From positions 62,001 to 126,000 of the forward strand of contig JAAYVE010000005.1 of assembly GCA_012517315.1 (NCBI GenBank): 64,000 nt of DNA. Reading direction: 5' to 3'. The stretch is from Deltaproteobacteria bacterium. GTDB taxonomy: Bacteria; Desulfobacterota; Syntrophobacteria; Syntrophobacterales; Syntrophobacteraceae. The translations under genes were made by a program, and so were the position numbers. Below, one piece after another: positions 1-9,342 of the stretch; within the stretch, counting starts at the first letter, position 1, and each line of letters starts with the position of its first letter. The notes beneath the pieces were generated by a model. It made no database searches. It worked only from the letters and a program-made list of their open reading frames with translations, and was not told the origin of the DNA.

Positions 1-866
1 GCCACGATGTACTTGGAGGATCCCATGCCGGCCAGGTGCTGGATTGCACCGGAAATCCCCACGGCGATGTACACTTCCGGGTTCACTACCTTGCCCGTTT
101 GGCCCACCTGATCCGAATGGGGCCTCCAGCCGGAGTCCACTGCGGCGCGTGAGGCTCCCACGGCGGCGCCGAGAAGCTTTGCAAGCTCCTCAAGCATGGC
201 ATAGTTGGACGCCTCCTTCATGCCACGCCCGCCGGATATGATGATTTCCGCCTCCGAAAGCTCCACCTTTCCCGTCGTGTCAAAGTCGGTGGCCTTTACC
301 CGGGACCGGGCCTGAGGAACGGGCACATCCACCATCTCCACTTGGGCGCTGACAGGTTCATCGCTTTCCCTGCAACTCATCACGTTGGGTCGACACGAGA
401 TGACGGGCAGGGCATCCCCCACCCATTCACTCCAGGCAAAACACTTCCCTGCGAAAATCGGCCACTTGGCCTTGATCTTTCCATCCTCACAGACGATCTG
501 GATCACGTCCTGCACGAGGGCTACCCGCAGTTTCGCACCCAGACGGGAGCCAAGATCCTTGCCGTCAACAGAGGCCGGAAGGAGGATCAGGGCCGGGTCG
601 AGGCGGGATACCATTTCTGCCACCACCGGCACGTGGGTTTCGGCCAAGTAGTGCTCCAGAGCCGGGTCATCCTTCACCAGCACCTTCCGGACACCGTATC
701 GCCCCAACTCCCCGGCCTTGGCCGCGACTCCGGAACCGACGGCCACCGCACACAACTCCAGTCCCAGCGCATCGGCAACCCGTCTTCCCTCACTGGCCAC
801 TTCAAAAGACACACGCCGGAAGTTTCCGCTGCGAAATTCCGCAATCATACAGACGCACTTTGCCAT
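1..866 (-). CDS. etfA: Electron transfer flavoprotein alpha subunit (3' end outside window)
   Basis: ETF alpha binds FAD and, with EtfB, carries electrons between acyl-CoA dehydrogenases or other flavoproteins and the quinone or ferredoxin pool in the cytoplasm. About 288 codons are visible. The N-terminal part is the ETF fold and the C-terminal part holds the FAD-domain signature SGGRGM followed by [15 protein letters not shown], diagnostic of ETF alpha. The reading frame is open to base 1, so the C-terminus is missing. The ATG at 866 is preceded by a GGGAG ribosome site. etfB lies 17 bases upstream on the same strand, the usual etfB-etfA order, so the two are co-transcribed. Confidence 0.95.
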   Translation of the reverse strand, partial: MAKCVCMIAEFRSGNFRRVSFEVASEGRRVADALGLELCAVAVGSGVAAKAGELGRYGVRKVLVKDDPALEHYLAETHVPVVAEMVSRLDPALILLPASVDGKDLGSRLGAKLRVALVQDVIQIVCEDGKIKAKWPIFAGKCFAWSEWVGDALPVISCRPNVMSCRESDEPVSAQVEMVDVPVPQARSRVKATDFDTTGKVELSEAEIIISGGRGMKEASNYAMLEELAKLLGAAVGASRAAVDSGWRPHSDQVGQTGKVVNPEVYIAVGISGAIQHLAGMGSSKYIV

Positions 867-883
867 CTCGATTCTCCCTATTC

Positions 884-1681
884 CTAGATCACTTTCGCCT
901 CTTCATGGAGACAACGGAGCAACTCCGCCGCCTTTCCCGCCACATCCAGATCACCGTTGATGATGCGCCCCGGCTTCCGCTCAGTTGGTTTTTCCAGGGA
1001 GGTGATGACGATGCGCGCCGTTTCCGGCTGAAAGTCCGCTGGATCCAGACCCAAGTCCGAGACCTTCTTCGTGGCGATGGGTTTTTTCTTGGCTTTCATG
1101 ATCCCGGGAAGGGACGCGTATCGCGGGTTCCAAATGGCATGAGCGCCTCCGAAAGTCACCAGGGCCGGGAGGGGGGACTCCAAGGTCACTTTTCCGCCTT
1201 CTATAGGGCGATCGATGGTCACCGTTGTGCCGTCACAGTCGACCGCGACGGCGAGTGCCAAGTGGGGCCAACCTAGGTTTTCCGCCACTATGGCCCCTCG
1301 CTGGCCCTGATCGTAGTCGATGGCTCGGGATCCCGTAAAAATGAGGTCCGGGTTCAATTCTTTGATGGCAGCGGTCAGAGCCCTTGTCACCCGGAGATAG
1401 TCCGCTGTCTTGAGCACGGGGTCGTCAATGAGGACCGCATCATCGGCTCCCATGGCCAGGGCCGTCCTCAATGCCTCCACTACCCGTGGTGGCCCGTAGC
1501 TCACGACGGTCAGCTTTCCCTTGAATTTGTCCTTCAAACGCAGACCAGCTTCCAGGGCGAATTCGTCGTAAGGGTTGATGATCCATTTGAGACCCTCCGT
1601 CACGATGGACTTCCCATCCGCGGCGATTCTGATGACCGATTCCGTGTCCGGTGTTTGCTTAAGCAAAACAACAATGTTCAC
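884..1681 (-). CDS. etfB: Electron transfer flavoprotein beta subunit
   Basis: EtfB is the AMP-binding partner of EtfA in the soluble electron-transfer flavoprotein. The 265-residue product has the normal length. It begins MNIVVLLKQTPDTE and contains the family motifs GADDAVLIDD and FTGSRAIDYDQGQ (residues about 95-130). The start is a GTG at 1681 with a strong AGGAGG site seven bases upstream. It is first in an etfBA operon with a long upstream non-coding stretch that probably holds the promoter. No dehydrogenase partner is visible, so the electron donor is unknown. The sequence alone does not separate a housekeeping ETF from a bifurcating one. Confidence 0.95.
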   Translation of the reverse strand: MNIVVLLKQTPDTESVIRIAADGKSIVTEGLKWIINPYDEFALEAGLRLKDKFKGKLTVVSYGPPRVVEALRTALAMGADDAVLIDDPVLKTADYLRVTRALTAAIKELNPDLIFTGSRAIDYDQGQRGAIVAENLGWPHLALAVAVDCDGTTVTIDRPIEGGKVTLESPLPALVTFGGAHAIWNPRYASLPGIMKAKKKPIATKKVSDLGLDPADFQPETARIVITSLEKPTERKPGRIINGDLDVAGKAAELLRCLHEEAKVI

Positions 1682-2170
1682 CGAGATTCCTCCTTCCGAT
1701 CTTTGGAATCACATGAATTGGAGTGACGATGCAACAGCATCCCGAATGAGCGTTCATGGAATGGCGGCATATGCTCGGGGAGTCTGGCACAGCAGTCCCT
1801 TAGCACAATCGAGTTTGGAGATTCAAGCACAAAGACGGGGCTGCTTGGAGAAATATCCCAATCATATTCGAGTGATGCATTGAAAGGGGGAGATGGAGTC
1901 GGGTGTCTACCACAAACAAGACGGCAAGAACCAGGAGGCGGCCGTTTCATCTGTTGCGGCACCCCTGGATTCGGGCGCCACGCGTTCGCAAGCTTTCAGG
2001 ACCCATGGTCGCCCATGAAGGGCCTTTAGGGGCCTTCGAGCCACCGACCTCCATGGAACCCCACCGGCGACAGGCGGTTTTCCCCTTTGTACGGGCGCAA
2101 GACTCCCCTCACCAGTGCATTCGGCAAAGCACCAGTGCGACCAACAATCGCTCGGGCTCTCTTCCCTCGG
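1682..2170. other. Intergenic region without a convincing gene
   Basis: 489 bases between etfB and the Fur-family gene. The open frames here have no family resemblance and atypical composition. It probably contains the etfBA promoter and the 3' end of the regulator transcript. I see no clear terminator or riboswitch. Confidence 0.5.
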
Positions 2171-2590
2171 CTACTGGCCCTTCCGGCATTCCGGGCAATA
2201 CCCCTGGAAGATCACCTGGGCTCTGACAAACTGGTAGCCGTTCGATTCAGGCAGCGGGATGGCCTTATCCAGGGATGGGTCGTCCATGTCCTTGATCATC
2301 TGGCAGTTGAGACATATGAAGTGGTGATGGGGTTCCACAACGGCATCGTACCGGGCCACCTCCGTCATGGGACTCACCTTCTGAATCAATCCTGCTTCGC
2401 TGAAGCGCTCCAACGTCTTGTACACAGTCCCTAGAGAAATCATGGGGAAACGTTTTCTCACCTGCTGATAAATCGTCTCTGCGCTCGGATGCTGCTTGGT
2501 GCGGTAGAGTGTCTGATAGATCGCCAGGCGCTGATAAGTCACTTGAAGGCCGTGGTCCCTGAGAGTCGTGATAAAATCCTTCTCCATCAT
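2171..2590 (-). CDS. Fur/PerR-family metal-dependent transcriptional regulator
   Basis: A 139-residue Fur-superfamily repressor. Residues 1-80 form the winged helix (QVTYQRLAIYQTL, then ISLGTVYKTLERF). Residues 85-135 form the metal and dimerisation domain with a histidine cluster (EPHHHFIC) and two CxxC pairs (CLNC and CPEC) expected to bind structural zinc. The short length and the HHHF-C pattern resemble PerR-like peroxide sensors more than classical Fur, but the class is inferred. The start at 2590 follows GGGAGGGG directly; the ATG three bases later is equally possible. It stands alone, and its targets cannot be read from this window. Confidence 0.9.
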   Translation of the reverse strand: MMEKDFITTLRDHGLQVTYQRLAIYQTLYRTKQHPSAETIYQQVRKRFPMISLGTVYKTLERFSEAGLIQKVSPMTEVARYDAVVEPHHHFICLNCQMIKDMDDPSLDKAIPLPESNGYQFVRAQVIFQGYCPECRKGQ

Positions 2591-2729
2591 CCCCTCCCTG
2601 ATGCCCCGTTGGAAAACGAGACGGGTTCCCTCACCGGAAGAACAGGAACGCTCCGCATGGTTCAGGGGAACTTATAGAAGAGTTTCCGGCCGGGGAGCAA
2701 GTCCATTCTCTACCATATCTTCAAATTCC

Positions 2730-4631
2730 CTATCCTGTGATCCCAGCCCGGACGAGGTCGCTCACCCTGCCCGATTGGTGCCGTTTCAGGTAGACCATGA
2801 GGATGGAGATTGCCGCAGGCGTGATTCCGGCAATCCTGGAGGCCTGTCCGAGAGACAGGGGTTTGATCTCCATGAGCTTTTGCCGGATTTCATTGGAAAG
2901 CCCCGGGATCTTCTCGTAGGGGAAGTTTTCGGGCATGGCGACTCGTTCCAGTTCCTTTAGCTTTCCCGCTTCTACTTCCTGCCGCTTCAGATAGCCCTCA
3001 TATTTGCACTCGGCCTCCACTTGTTGCCGAACCCTCCCGGACAGGGATTCGGGTGGGGGCGACAGGGAGGCAATGTCTTCATAACTCAGTTCGGGCCTTT
3101 TCAGGAGCTTGTCCAGAGATGCAGGTTCTTCCAGAACCTTCGTTCCCCTGGCTGCCAGGGTTGCATTGACAACGGCGGTGGGATTCACGGTGACTCTTTT
3201 CAAGCGGTTCAACTCCGCCTGGATGGCCCGTCGCCGCTCGCGCAGTTCCCTCACCGCCGAAAGACACTGCAATCCCAGTTCGTGCCCCTTTTCCAGGAGC
3301 CTCAGGTCCGCGTTGTCCTCTCGCAGCAGGAGCCGATATTCGGCTCGAGAGGTGAAAATTCGGTAGGGCTCGTTGGTCCCCCGTGTCACGAGGTCGTCCA
3401 CCATGACCCCGATGTAGGATTCGCAACGATGCAAAAGGAAGGGTTCCCTGTTTTGCACTTGCAGGGCTGCATTGATCCCGGCCAACAATCCCTGGGCGGC
3501 CGCCTCCTCGTACCCGGAAGTGCCGTTGATCTGTCCGGCCAGGTACAGTCCCCTGATGCGCTTTGTCTCCAAGGTCGGCAGCAGTTGAGTCGGCTGGACG
3601 AAATCGTATTCGATGGCGTATGCGGGTCGCATCACCTCCGCTTCCTCCAACCCCGGTATGGAATGGATCAGTTGAAGCTGCACCTCGTAAGGGAGTGAAT
3701 TTCCGGTCCCGCTTGCGTAGATTTCCTCGGTATCGAGCCCTTCCGGTTCCAGAATGATGTGGTGGAACTCCTTGTGGGGGAATTTCATGATCTTGTCTTC
3801 CAGAGACGGACAATAGCGCGCGGAGACCCCCTGGATCGTCCCATTGTAGAGGGGGGACAGGTGGATGTTGCGGCGGATGAGTTCATGGGTGCGGGGATGG
3901 GTTTTTCCCATGTGACAAGAGACTTGGGGGAGGGGAATGCAGTCGGTGGTCAGGGAAAAGGGTCTCGGTTGCGAGTCGCCTTCCTGTTCCTTGAACTGGG
4001 TGAAATCGATGCTTCTTCGAAGAAGGCGGGCGGGGGTCCCCGTCTTCATCCGTCCCAGGGTGAATCCCAGCTTCACCAGTTGGTCCGCCAGGGAATCGGC
4101 AGGAAATTCGCCAGCCCGTCCCGACGGGATTTTGCGGGTGCCGATATGGACCAGTCCGTGGAGAAAAGTCCCCGTAGCCAGCACCACCGACTTTGCCCCG
4201 AAGAAGTTCCCCAACTGGTCCACCACTCCCTTCACCCCCCCCCCCTCCACAACCAACGCCTCTACCAGGGCTTGTTTCAAATACAGTCCTTCCTGGGACT
4301 CCAGGCGATGCTTCATGAGAGTGCGGTACCGCACTTTGTCGTTTTGGGTCCGCGTGCCTCGGACCGCCGCCCCCTTCTTGGTGTTGAGCCACCGGAACTG
4401 GATGGCGGTCAGGTCGCTCACTTTGGCCATTTCCCCCCCCAGAGAATCGATTTCCCTGACCAAGTGCCCCTTACCGATTCCGCCGATGGACGGCGAACAG
4501 GGCATGTGAGCAACCGTATCCAGGTAGATGGAGAAAATCAGAGTGCTGCAGCCCATGCGGGCCGAAGCCAGGGCCGCCTCGCAACCTGCATGTCCCGCAC
4601 CCACAACGATCACATCATATTCCATGCTCAT
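2730..4631 (-). CDS. mnmG: tRNA uridine-5-carboxymethylaminomethyl modification enzyme MnmG (GidA)
   Basis: MnmG is the FAD and NADH-dependent partner of MnmE. It modifies U34 of certain tRNAs to cmnm5U. The N-terminus has the FAD dinucleotide-binding motif [19 protein letters not shown]. GidA signatures follow: [12 protein letters not shown], and [13 protein letters not shown] with [20 protein letters not shown]. The C-terminal helical domain ends near residue 630. The start at 4631 (MSMEYDV) is chosen because upstream in-frame residues do not look like protein; 4625 is an alternative. It is divergent from the radical SAM gene across an AT-rich spacer. About 633 residues is typical of the family. 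Confidence 0.95.
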   Translation of the reverse strand: MSMEYDVIVVGAGHAGCEAALASARMGCSTLIFSIYLDTVAHMPCSPSIGGIGKGHLVREIDSLGGEMAKVSDLTAIQFRWLNTKKGAAVRGTRTQNDKVRYRTLMKHRLESQEGLYLKQALVEALVVEGGGVKGVVDQLGNFFGAKSVVLATGTFLHGLVHIGTRKIPSGRAGEFPADSLADQLVKLGFTLGRMKTGTPARLLRRSIDFTQFKEQEGDSQPRPFSLTTDCIPLPQVSCHMGKTHPRTHELIRRNIHLSPLYNGTIQGVSARYCPSLEDKIMKFPHKEFHHIILEPEGLDTEEIYASGTGNSLPYEVQLQLIHSIPGLEEAEVMRPAYAIEYDFVQPTQLLPTLETKRIRGLYLAGQINGTSGYEEAAAQGLLAGINAALQVQNREPFLLHRCESYIGVMVDDLVTRGTNEPYRIFTSRAEYRLLLREDNADLRLLEKGHELGLQCLSAVRELRERRRAIQAELNRLKRVTVNPTAVVNATLAARGTKVLEEPASLDKLLKRPELSYEDIASLSPPPESLSGRVRQQVEAECKYEGYLKRQEVEAGKLKELERVAMPENFPYEKIPGLSNEIRQKLMEIKPLSLGQASRIAGITPAAISILMVYLKRHQSGRVSDLVRAGITG

Positions 4632-4684
4632 TACCAAACAATCCCATGATAAAAAGGAAAAGGGACATCCTCCCGACACTCCCT

Positions 4685-4735
4685 CAAGAGAGTTAAAAAA
4701 AGTTTTAATATGATATCATCAAAAAAATGAGAATT
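4685..4735. promoter_or_regulatory. AT-rich divergent promoter region
   Basis: A strikingly AT-rich patch in GC-rich surroundings between mnmG and the radical SAM gene. It contains TTAAAAAAAG, TTTTAATATGAT and the palindrome TGATATCA, and could give -10-like boxes on both strands. The exact hexamers are not assignable by eye. Confidence 0.4.
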
Positions 4736-4831
4736 GGAGATCCCCACCTCCAGGTGGAGATCGTGCACAGCGACGGAGCTTGTTCCCACAACACTTCCTG
4801 TCCTGCGCGGCAGGAAGAAACGGGGAGACGC

Positions 4832-5815
4832 ATGGGGGAGACCCTTTACCGCAGCTTCAACAGCTATCTGCGAGAAGTCTTCGGGTGCCGGGTTCAGAAA
4901 GTCACCATCGATGCCGGCCTCACCTGCCCCAACCGGGACGGCCGCCTGGGCACCGGGGGCTGCATTTATTGCAATGAGAAGGGGTCCGGGACGGGGGCGG
5001 CTGCCCGCGCCCTGTCCGTCAGCCGGCAACTGGAACAGGGGATTTCTTTCCTGGCCAGGAAATACAAGGCGGAAAAGTTCATCGCCTATTTCCAGTCCTT
5101 CTCCAACACTTACGCCCCATTGGAACGGCTCCGCTCCCTCTACGCAGAAGCACTGGAGAACCCCCGGGTAGTGGGGCTCAGCATCGGCACTCGACCCGAC
5201 TGTGTCCCCGATGAGATTCTCGATCATCTGGCCGACCTGGCCCAAGACCGCCTCATCTGGCTGGAATACGGGCTGCAGTCGTCCAGTGAGAAAACCCTGG
5301 CCCTCATCCGCCGCGGACACGGCCTGCAAGTCTTCGAGGACGCCGTTCTTCGCACCCGTCGCAGGCATCTGCCCGTCTGTGTCCACGTGATATTGGGACT
5401 CCCGGGGGAAGGTCTCAGGGAGATGCTGAACACCGCCCGTTGCCTCGCCGGCCAGGATATCCAGGGGATTAAGCTCCACCTGCTCTACGTTGTCCGCGGA
5501 ACCGTTCTGCACCGCTGGTATGAATCGGGACGCTACCGGTGTCTCTCCAGGGACGAATACGCCGCCGCGGTAGGGGAATTCCTCTCCCTGCTCCCTCCAT
5601 GGGTCGTCATTCAACGTCTCACCGGGGACCCTCACCGGGAGGAACTGGTGGCCCCGGCCTGGTCCCTGGAAAAGGAGAAGAACCTTCAGGCCATCCACGA
5701 CTACCTTCGGACGAACAACCTCTATCAGGGAAAGCATTTCCCCGCCCCCGGCGGTGGATTCCCTCCGGGTTCCGGCGGTACGACCCGCATTGACACCAAG
5801 GCGTCCCTCGGTTAA
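4832..5815 (+). CDS. Radical SAM protein, YhcC-like family
   Basis: A 327-residue radical SAM enzyme of the YhcC type (the TIGR01212-like group), whose biochemical reaction is unknown. The cluster-binding cysteines are in TCPNRDG and GGCIYCN (residues about 30-55), followed by FQSFSNTYAPL and the strand LIWLEYGLQSSSEKTL typical of the family. HVILGLPGE forms the later SAM-barrel strand. The start at 4832 is preferred to the upstream frame opening at 4727 because a GGGGAGA ribosome site sits just ahead and family members start with a short segment before the TIDAGLTCPNRDG motif. It is transcribed with gspG, 88 bases downstream. Confidence 0.85.
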   Translation: MGETLYRSFNSYLREVFGCRVQKVTIDAGLTCPNRDGRLGTGGCIYCNEKGSGTGAAARALSVSRQLEQGISFLARKYKAEKFIAYFQSFSNTYAPLERLRSLYAEALENPRVVGLSIGTRPDCVPDEILDHLADLAQDRLIWLEYGLQSSSEKTLALIRRGHGLQVFEDAVLRTRRRHLPVCVHVILGLPGEGLREMLNTARCLAGQDIQGIKLHLLYVVRGTVLHRWYESGRYRCLSRDEYAAAVGEFLSLLPPWVVIQRLTGDPHREELVAPAWSLEKEKNLQAIHDYLRTNNLYQGKHFPAPGGGFPPGSGGTTRIDTKASLG

Positions 5816-5903
5816 AAAGTGTCTGCAAGACGTCATGGAATGCCCTCTCTTGAAATGGCGAAGTATTCTTATTGGTTACGTTGAAAAATGGCGGAGAAGG
5901 GCC

Positions 5904-6362
5904 ATGGACACGGAGAAAATGGAATTGCGTGAAAAGCCGCTCCACGGAATACTGATTCGAGGCCGAGGGGGATTCACCCTCATCGAACTGCTCATCGTCA
6001 TGATCATTCTGGGACTCCTTGCCGCACTGGTTGGGCCCAAGATGTTTCAGAAGGTCGGGAGTTCCAAGCAGAAAGCCGCCAAGGCTCAGATCAGCCTTCT
6101 TGAAACGGCCCTGGACGCTTACCGGTTGGACGTGGGAACATATCCATCCTCGCAGCAGGGACTTGAAGCCCTGCGAAAGAATCCCGGCACGGAGATGTGG
6201 GATGGGCCCTATATGCCCAAGGAGATCCCCTCGGATCCCTGGGGACATCCCTACGTCTATCGTTCTCCCGGTGAGCATGGAGACTACGACCTCCTCTCCC
6301 TCGGGGCCGACGGCCAGGAAGGCGGTGACGGGGAAAATATGGACGTGGTCAGCTGGAACTGA
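5904..6362 (+). CDS. gspG: Type II secretion major pseudopilin GspG
   Basis: A 152-residue major pseudopilin. The prepilin peptidase site is GRGG followed by FTLIELLIVMIILGLLAAL (residues about 23-45). Cleavage after the glycine would leave a methylated phenylalanine and a hydrophobic stalk helix. The C-terminal part carries YPSSQQGLEAL and SDPWGHPYVYRSPG and ends with a calcium-loop-like GEHGDYDLLSLGADG, diagnostic of GspG rather than type IV pilin. The ATG at 5904 follows GGAGAAGG. It is an orphan: no other general secretion genes are near, so the rest of the machine must be elsewhere. Confidence 0.9.
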   Translation: MDTEKMELREKPLHGILIRGRGGFTLIELLIVMIILGLLAALVGPKMFQKVGSSKQKAAKAQISLLETALDAYRLDVGTYPSSQQGLEALRKNPGTEMWDGPYMPKEIPSDPWGHPYVYRSPGEHGDYDLLSLGADGQEGGDGENMDVVSWN

Positions 6363-6408
6363 CTCCTCTCCTTTATCCGGCCCCATCGCGCTCATCTCTC
6401 AGTTTTCC

Positions 6409-6437
6409 TTGACATTCTCACCCAAAGATGATCTTAG
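6409..6437 (+). promoter_or_regulatory. Possible tRNA-Leu promoter
   Basis: A perfect -35 box TTGACA (6409-6414) precedes a weak -10 region about 17 bases downstream. The bases before it (TTTTCC) match those before the tRNA-Val -35 box at 13246, supporting a shared tRNA promoter style. The -10 is poor. Confidence 0.4.
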
Positions 6438-6479
6438 GGTGCTTTGGTCGCAGACTGTTCTTGCTTGTGAGAATCCGGG

Positions 6480-6566
6480 GCGAGAGTGGCGAAACTGGTA
6501 GACGCACTGGACTTAGGATCCAGCCCTGGCAGCAGGATGGGGGTTCAACTCCCCCCTCTCGCACCA
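6480..6566 (+). tRNA. tRNA-Leu (anticodon UAG)
   Basis: A complete cloverleaf. The acceptor GCGAGAG pairs with CTCTCGC, and the anticodon stem CTGGA/TCCAG encloses the loop CTTAGGA with anticodon TAG. A long class II variable arm follows, as expected for leucine. The T arm is GGGGG-TTCAACT-CCCCC. The CCA end is encoded (6564-6566). It lies ahead of the trigger factor gene. Confidence 0.95.
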
Positions 6567-6760
6567 AGCCTCAAGGCTCATGGCCTCGCTGGACGCCGAT
6601 TCACGCCGTTTCCACCTGCTTCGGTGGAAAACCGGTTCAGGGGTTTGCAGGGATAAGTGCATCCCCTGGAGAGCGGGTTTGGGTTTGAAAAGCCTTTGCG
6701 AGTCCATGGGAGCATTTGGCATCATCGTTTGACTCAGGAGAAAGGTCACGAAAAGTGGGA

Positions 6761-8074
6761 ATGAACGTTTCCGTTGTCGATCTCAGCGCCAACCAGAAGA
6801 AACTTCTTGTGGAAATCCCTGCTGAGAGAGTGCAGAAAGAGATCAAAGCAAGGTATCGGGATCTCGGAAAAACAGTGAGAATCAAGGGATTCAGGCCGGG
6901 CAAGGTCCCCATCACCATTCTCAAATCTTATTACGGGAAGAACGTGGAGAACGAAGTCTCTTCCCAATTCATTCAGGAGAGTTTCCCGGAAGCCCTCAAA
7001 GAAACGGACCTGAAGCCCCTGGTGGAAGCGGACGTGAGTGAAATGCGCTTTGAAGACAACGGAGGCTTCACCTACGCCGCCGTGGTGGATGTGTGTCCAC
7101 CTTTTCAGACGCCGGAATACAGGGGCTTGAGCTTAGACCGGCAAATGGTTCAGGTGGATGAGAGCCTCGAAGAAATCGAACTGGAGCGGATCCGCCAGCA
7201 GCATTCCCAACTGAGGACCCTTGAAGAAGAGCGACCCGTGGTGGAGGGGGATGTGGTTCTCATCGATTTCACCCCCTGGGTGGATGCGGCTATTTATTCC
7301 AAGGGGATGCGCCACGACCACATGATGGAAGTGGGCAAGGGGTCCATACACCCTGATCTCGACTGGCATATGGTGGGGCGTCGTCCCGGGGAATCCTTCT
7401 CGGTGGACCTGACCTACCCCGAAGACACACCCAACCGGGAGGTCGCCGGCAAGCAGGTCCGTGCGGACGTGGTTGTGAAGGAAGTCAAGGAAAAAATCGT
7501 TCCTGAACTCAACGACGATTTCGCAAAGGAGGTGGGTCGGTTCGAAACGCTTGAGGAACTGAGGCAGACGGTGCGGAACCAGATCCTTCAGAGGGAGGAA
7601 AGCCGTTCCAGGTCGGAGTTGCGCCAACGGATCGTGGACACCCTGGTTGCCCAGATGGGCGTGGAATTGTCCCCCCGGGTCATCGAGAGGGAAATCGACC
7701 GCATGATCGGCCAACTCCAGTACCAGTTTGAGAGCCAGGGACTCAAGATCGACCCGTCCCGGTTCAATACCCCTGAAATACGTGAGGACTACCGGCCCCA
7801 GGCGGAGAAGAGCGTGCGCTGGCGCCTCATTTACCGCAGGATTGCAGAGCAGGAGAGCATTGAACTCTCTGAAGACGAACAGGAAGAGATCTATCGGGAG
7901 GTGGCCAGGCTCACCCGCTCGGACGTGCAGACCGTTAAGAGGGAATACGGGGACAGCAGCCTTGTCGAACAATACAGGGACGGCAGGATCGTGGAAAAGG
8001 TGTTCAAGCTCATCGAATCGGAAGCCGTCTTCACCGATACGCCGGTCAAAGAAGACCGGCCTGTAGAGGAGTGA
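6761..8074 (+). CDS. tig: Trigger factor, ribosome-associated chaperone and prolyl isomerase
   Basis: Trigger factor meets nascent chains at the ribosome exit tunnel. The 437-residue product has the ribosome-binding signature GFRPGKVP in the N-terminal domain (residues about 45-55). An FKBP-like peptidyl-prolyl isomerase domain follows (about 150-240, with VVLIDFTPWVD and GRRPGESFSVDLTYPED), then the long helical C-terminal arm domain. The start at 6761 (MNVSVVDLSANQKKL) is the family-typical N-terminus; an upstream in-frame start at 6716 would add 15 atypical residues. clpP begins three bases after the stop, so the genes are translationally close, as in many bacteria. Confidence 0.95.
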   Translation: MNVSVVDLSANQKKLLVEIPAERVQKEIKARYRDLGKTVRIKGFRPGKVPITILKSYYGKNVENEVSSQFIQESFPEALKETDLKPLVEADVSEMRFEDNGGFTYAAVVDVCPPFQTPEYRGLSLDRQMVQVDESLEEIELERIRQQHSQLRTLEEERPVVEGDVVLIDFTPWVDAAIYSKGMRHDHMMEVGKGSIHPDLDWHMVGRRPGESFSVDLTYPEDTPNREVAGKQVRADVVVKEVKEKIVPELNDDFAKEVGRFETLEELRQTVRNQILQREESRSRSELRQRIVDTLVAQMGVELSPRVIEREIDRMIGQLQYQFESQGLKIDPSRFNTPEIREDYRPQAEKSVRWRLIYRRIAEQESIELSEDEQEEIYREVARLTRSDVQTVKREYGDSSLVEQYRDGRIVEKVFKLIESEAVFTDTPVKEDRPVEE

Positions 8075-8077
8075 CCC

Positions 8078-8686
8078 ATGTCGTTGATCCCCATTGTCAT
8101 TGAACAGAGCAGTCGCGGGGAAAGGGCTTTTGACATCTATTCCCGTCTGTTGAGGGACCGCATCGTCTTTTTGGGAACCGCCATCACCGACGACATTGCC
8201 AACTTGATCATCGCCCAGATGCTTTTTTTGGAGTCAGAGGACCCGGACAAAGACATCCACTTCTACGTCAATTCCCCGGGGGGCCTGGTGACCGCCGGTC
8301 TAGCCATTTACGACACCATGCAGTATATCAAGCCGGACGTTTCAACCCTTTGCATGGGCCAGGCAGCCAGCATGGCTGCGGTTCTCCTCGCTGCGGGGGT
8401 CAAGGGAAAGCGCTTCGCCCTGCCCCACGCACGGATCATGCTCCACCAGCCCATGGGAGGGTTCCAGGGGCAAGCCACCGACGTGGAAATCCAGGCAAAA
8501 GAGATCCTGCGCCTTCGGGAGGAACTGAACCATATCCTCACGTTGCACACGGGACGACCCCTCGAGCAGATCGAGAGCGATACGGACAGGGATTTCTATA
8601 TGTCCGGTGCCCAAGCGAAGGACTATGGTCTCGTCGATGAGGTGATCGCCACCAGAAGCGGGCCCCAGATGCGGGCCATCACCTAG
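8078..8686 (+). CDS. clpP: ATP-dependent Clp protease proteolytic subunit ClpP
   Basis: The serine peptidase core that forms a double heptameric barrel capped by ClpX. It has 202 residues, the normal length. The catalytic serine lies in [16 protein letters not shown], the histidine in [10 protein letters not shown], and the aspartate in the segment after [10 protein letters not shown]. The N-terminal [22 protein letters not shown] is the standard ClpP start. It is cotranscribed with tig. Unusually, about 650 non-coding bases separate it from clpX. Confidence 0.97.
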   Translation: MSLIPIVIEQSSRGERAFDIYSRLLRDRIVFLGTAITDDIANLIIAQMLFLESEDPDKDIHFYVNSPGGLVTAGLAIYDTMQYIKPDVSTLCMGQAASMAAVLLAAGVKGKRFALPHARIMLHQPMGGFQGQATDVEIQAKEILRLREELNHILTLHTGRPLEQIESDTDRDFYMSGAQAKDYGLVDEVIATRSGPQMRAIT

Positions 8687-9342
8687 GAGTGCATTCATCC
8701 GGCGGGATGAACACCGCGAGCGATCGACCTCAACGGTCAACCTTCCGGCCGGGTCGCACGAACACGGCGGTACAGGGTCATTTCCAGGCCACCGCAAAGT
8801 GGAGTGTTCCTGTTGAGGTTGCAGGGTGCCGATGATTTTCGGGGGAGGCGACCGTCCCTGCGGTGTGGGGCGGGGCCGGACTCAAGTTTCTCCCACGTGA
8901 CCCCGCCTGCTTCCCTCTCAAAACGCCCCCGGCCCGACCATGTCACTCCCGGTCACCGCCCCCTGCAGAGGAAGTCGTTGCCAAGACGAGAGGACAAGAA
9001 GCATTTCAGGAAACAAATCTTCTTTTCGATTCTTCTGAAGAGATTGCCGGGGAGATGGGTGAGGGCGCGAAGCCATGGGACCTCTCGCCAGCTGATACCC
9101 TTCGTTTCTGTCCCTTCCAAAGGAGCAGGCGATCAATGTTTCGACTCCTCCCGGCACATGAGCGCGGCGCGAGGCGGCCGCGGGGAGTTCAGCGCGCATT
9201 TGGGCTAGCTAAGAGCATTTCCAATAGTTATAATGCTGACACGAAAAGCCGCATGCAAGCAACCCAAGGGCACTGCGGGCTGCTTCCATGCTGTTTCCGA
9301 TGCGCCCAGCAGCACCGGACATATGAGTTCAGGAGGTTTTGA
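8687..9342. other. Long clpP-clpX spacer
   Basis: 656 bases without a convincing gene. An imperfect terminator candidate is the hairpin TTCATCC-GGCG-GGATGAA (8694-8711), just after clpP but without a T-run. A good -10 box TATAAT at 9229-9234 may drive clpX; no matching -35 is clear. Open frames here lack protein character. Confidence 0.5.

Noticed and set aside
1678-1962. 94-residue minus-strand ORF between etfB and the Fur-family gene
   Set aside because: Overlaps the etfB start and its ribosome site, is proline- and arginine-rich, and resembles no protein.
4631-5836. 401-residue minus-strand frame opposite the radical SAM gene
   Set aside because: Mirror of the plus-strand gene, whose protein has clear catalytic motifs. 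The minus product has no domain and is rich in residues produced by reverse-complement coding.
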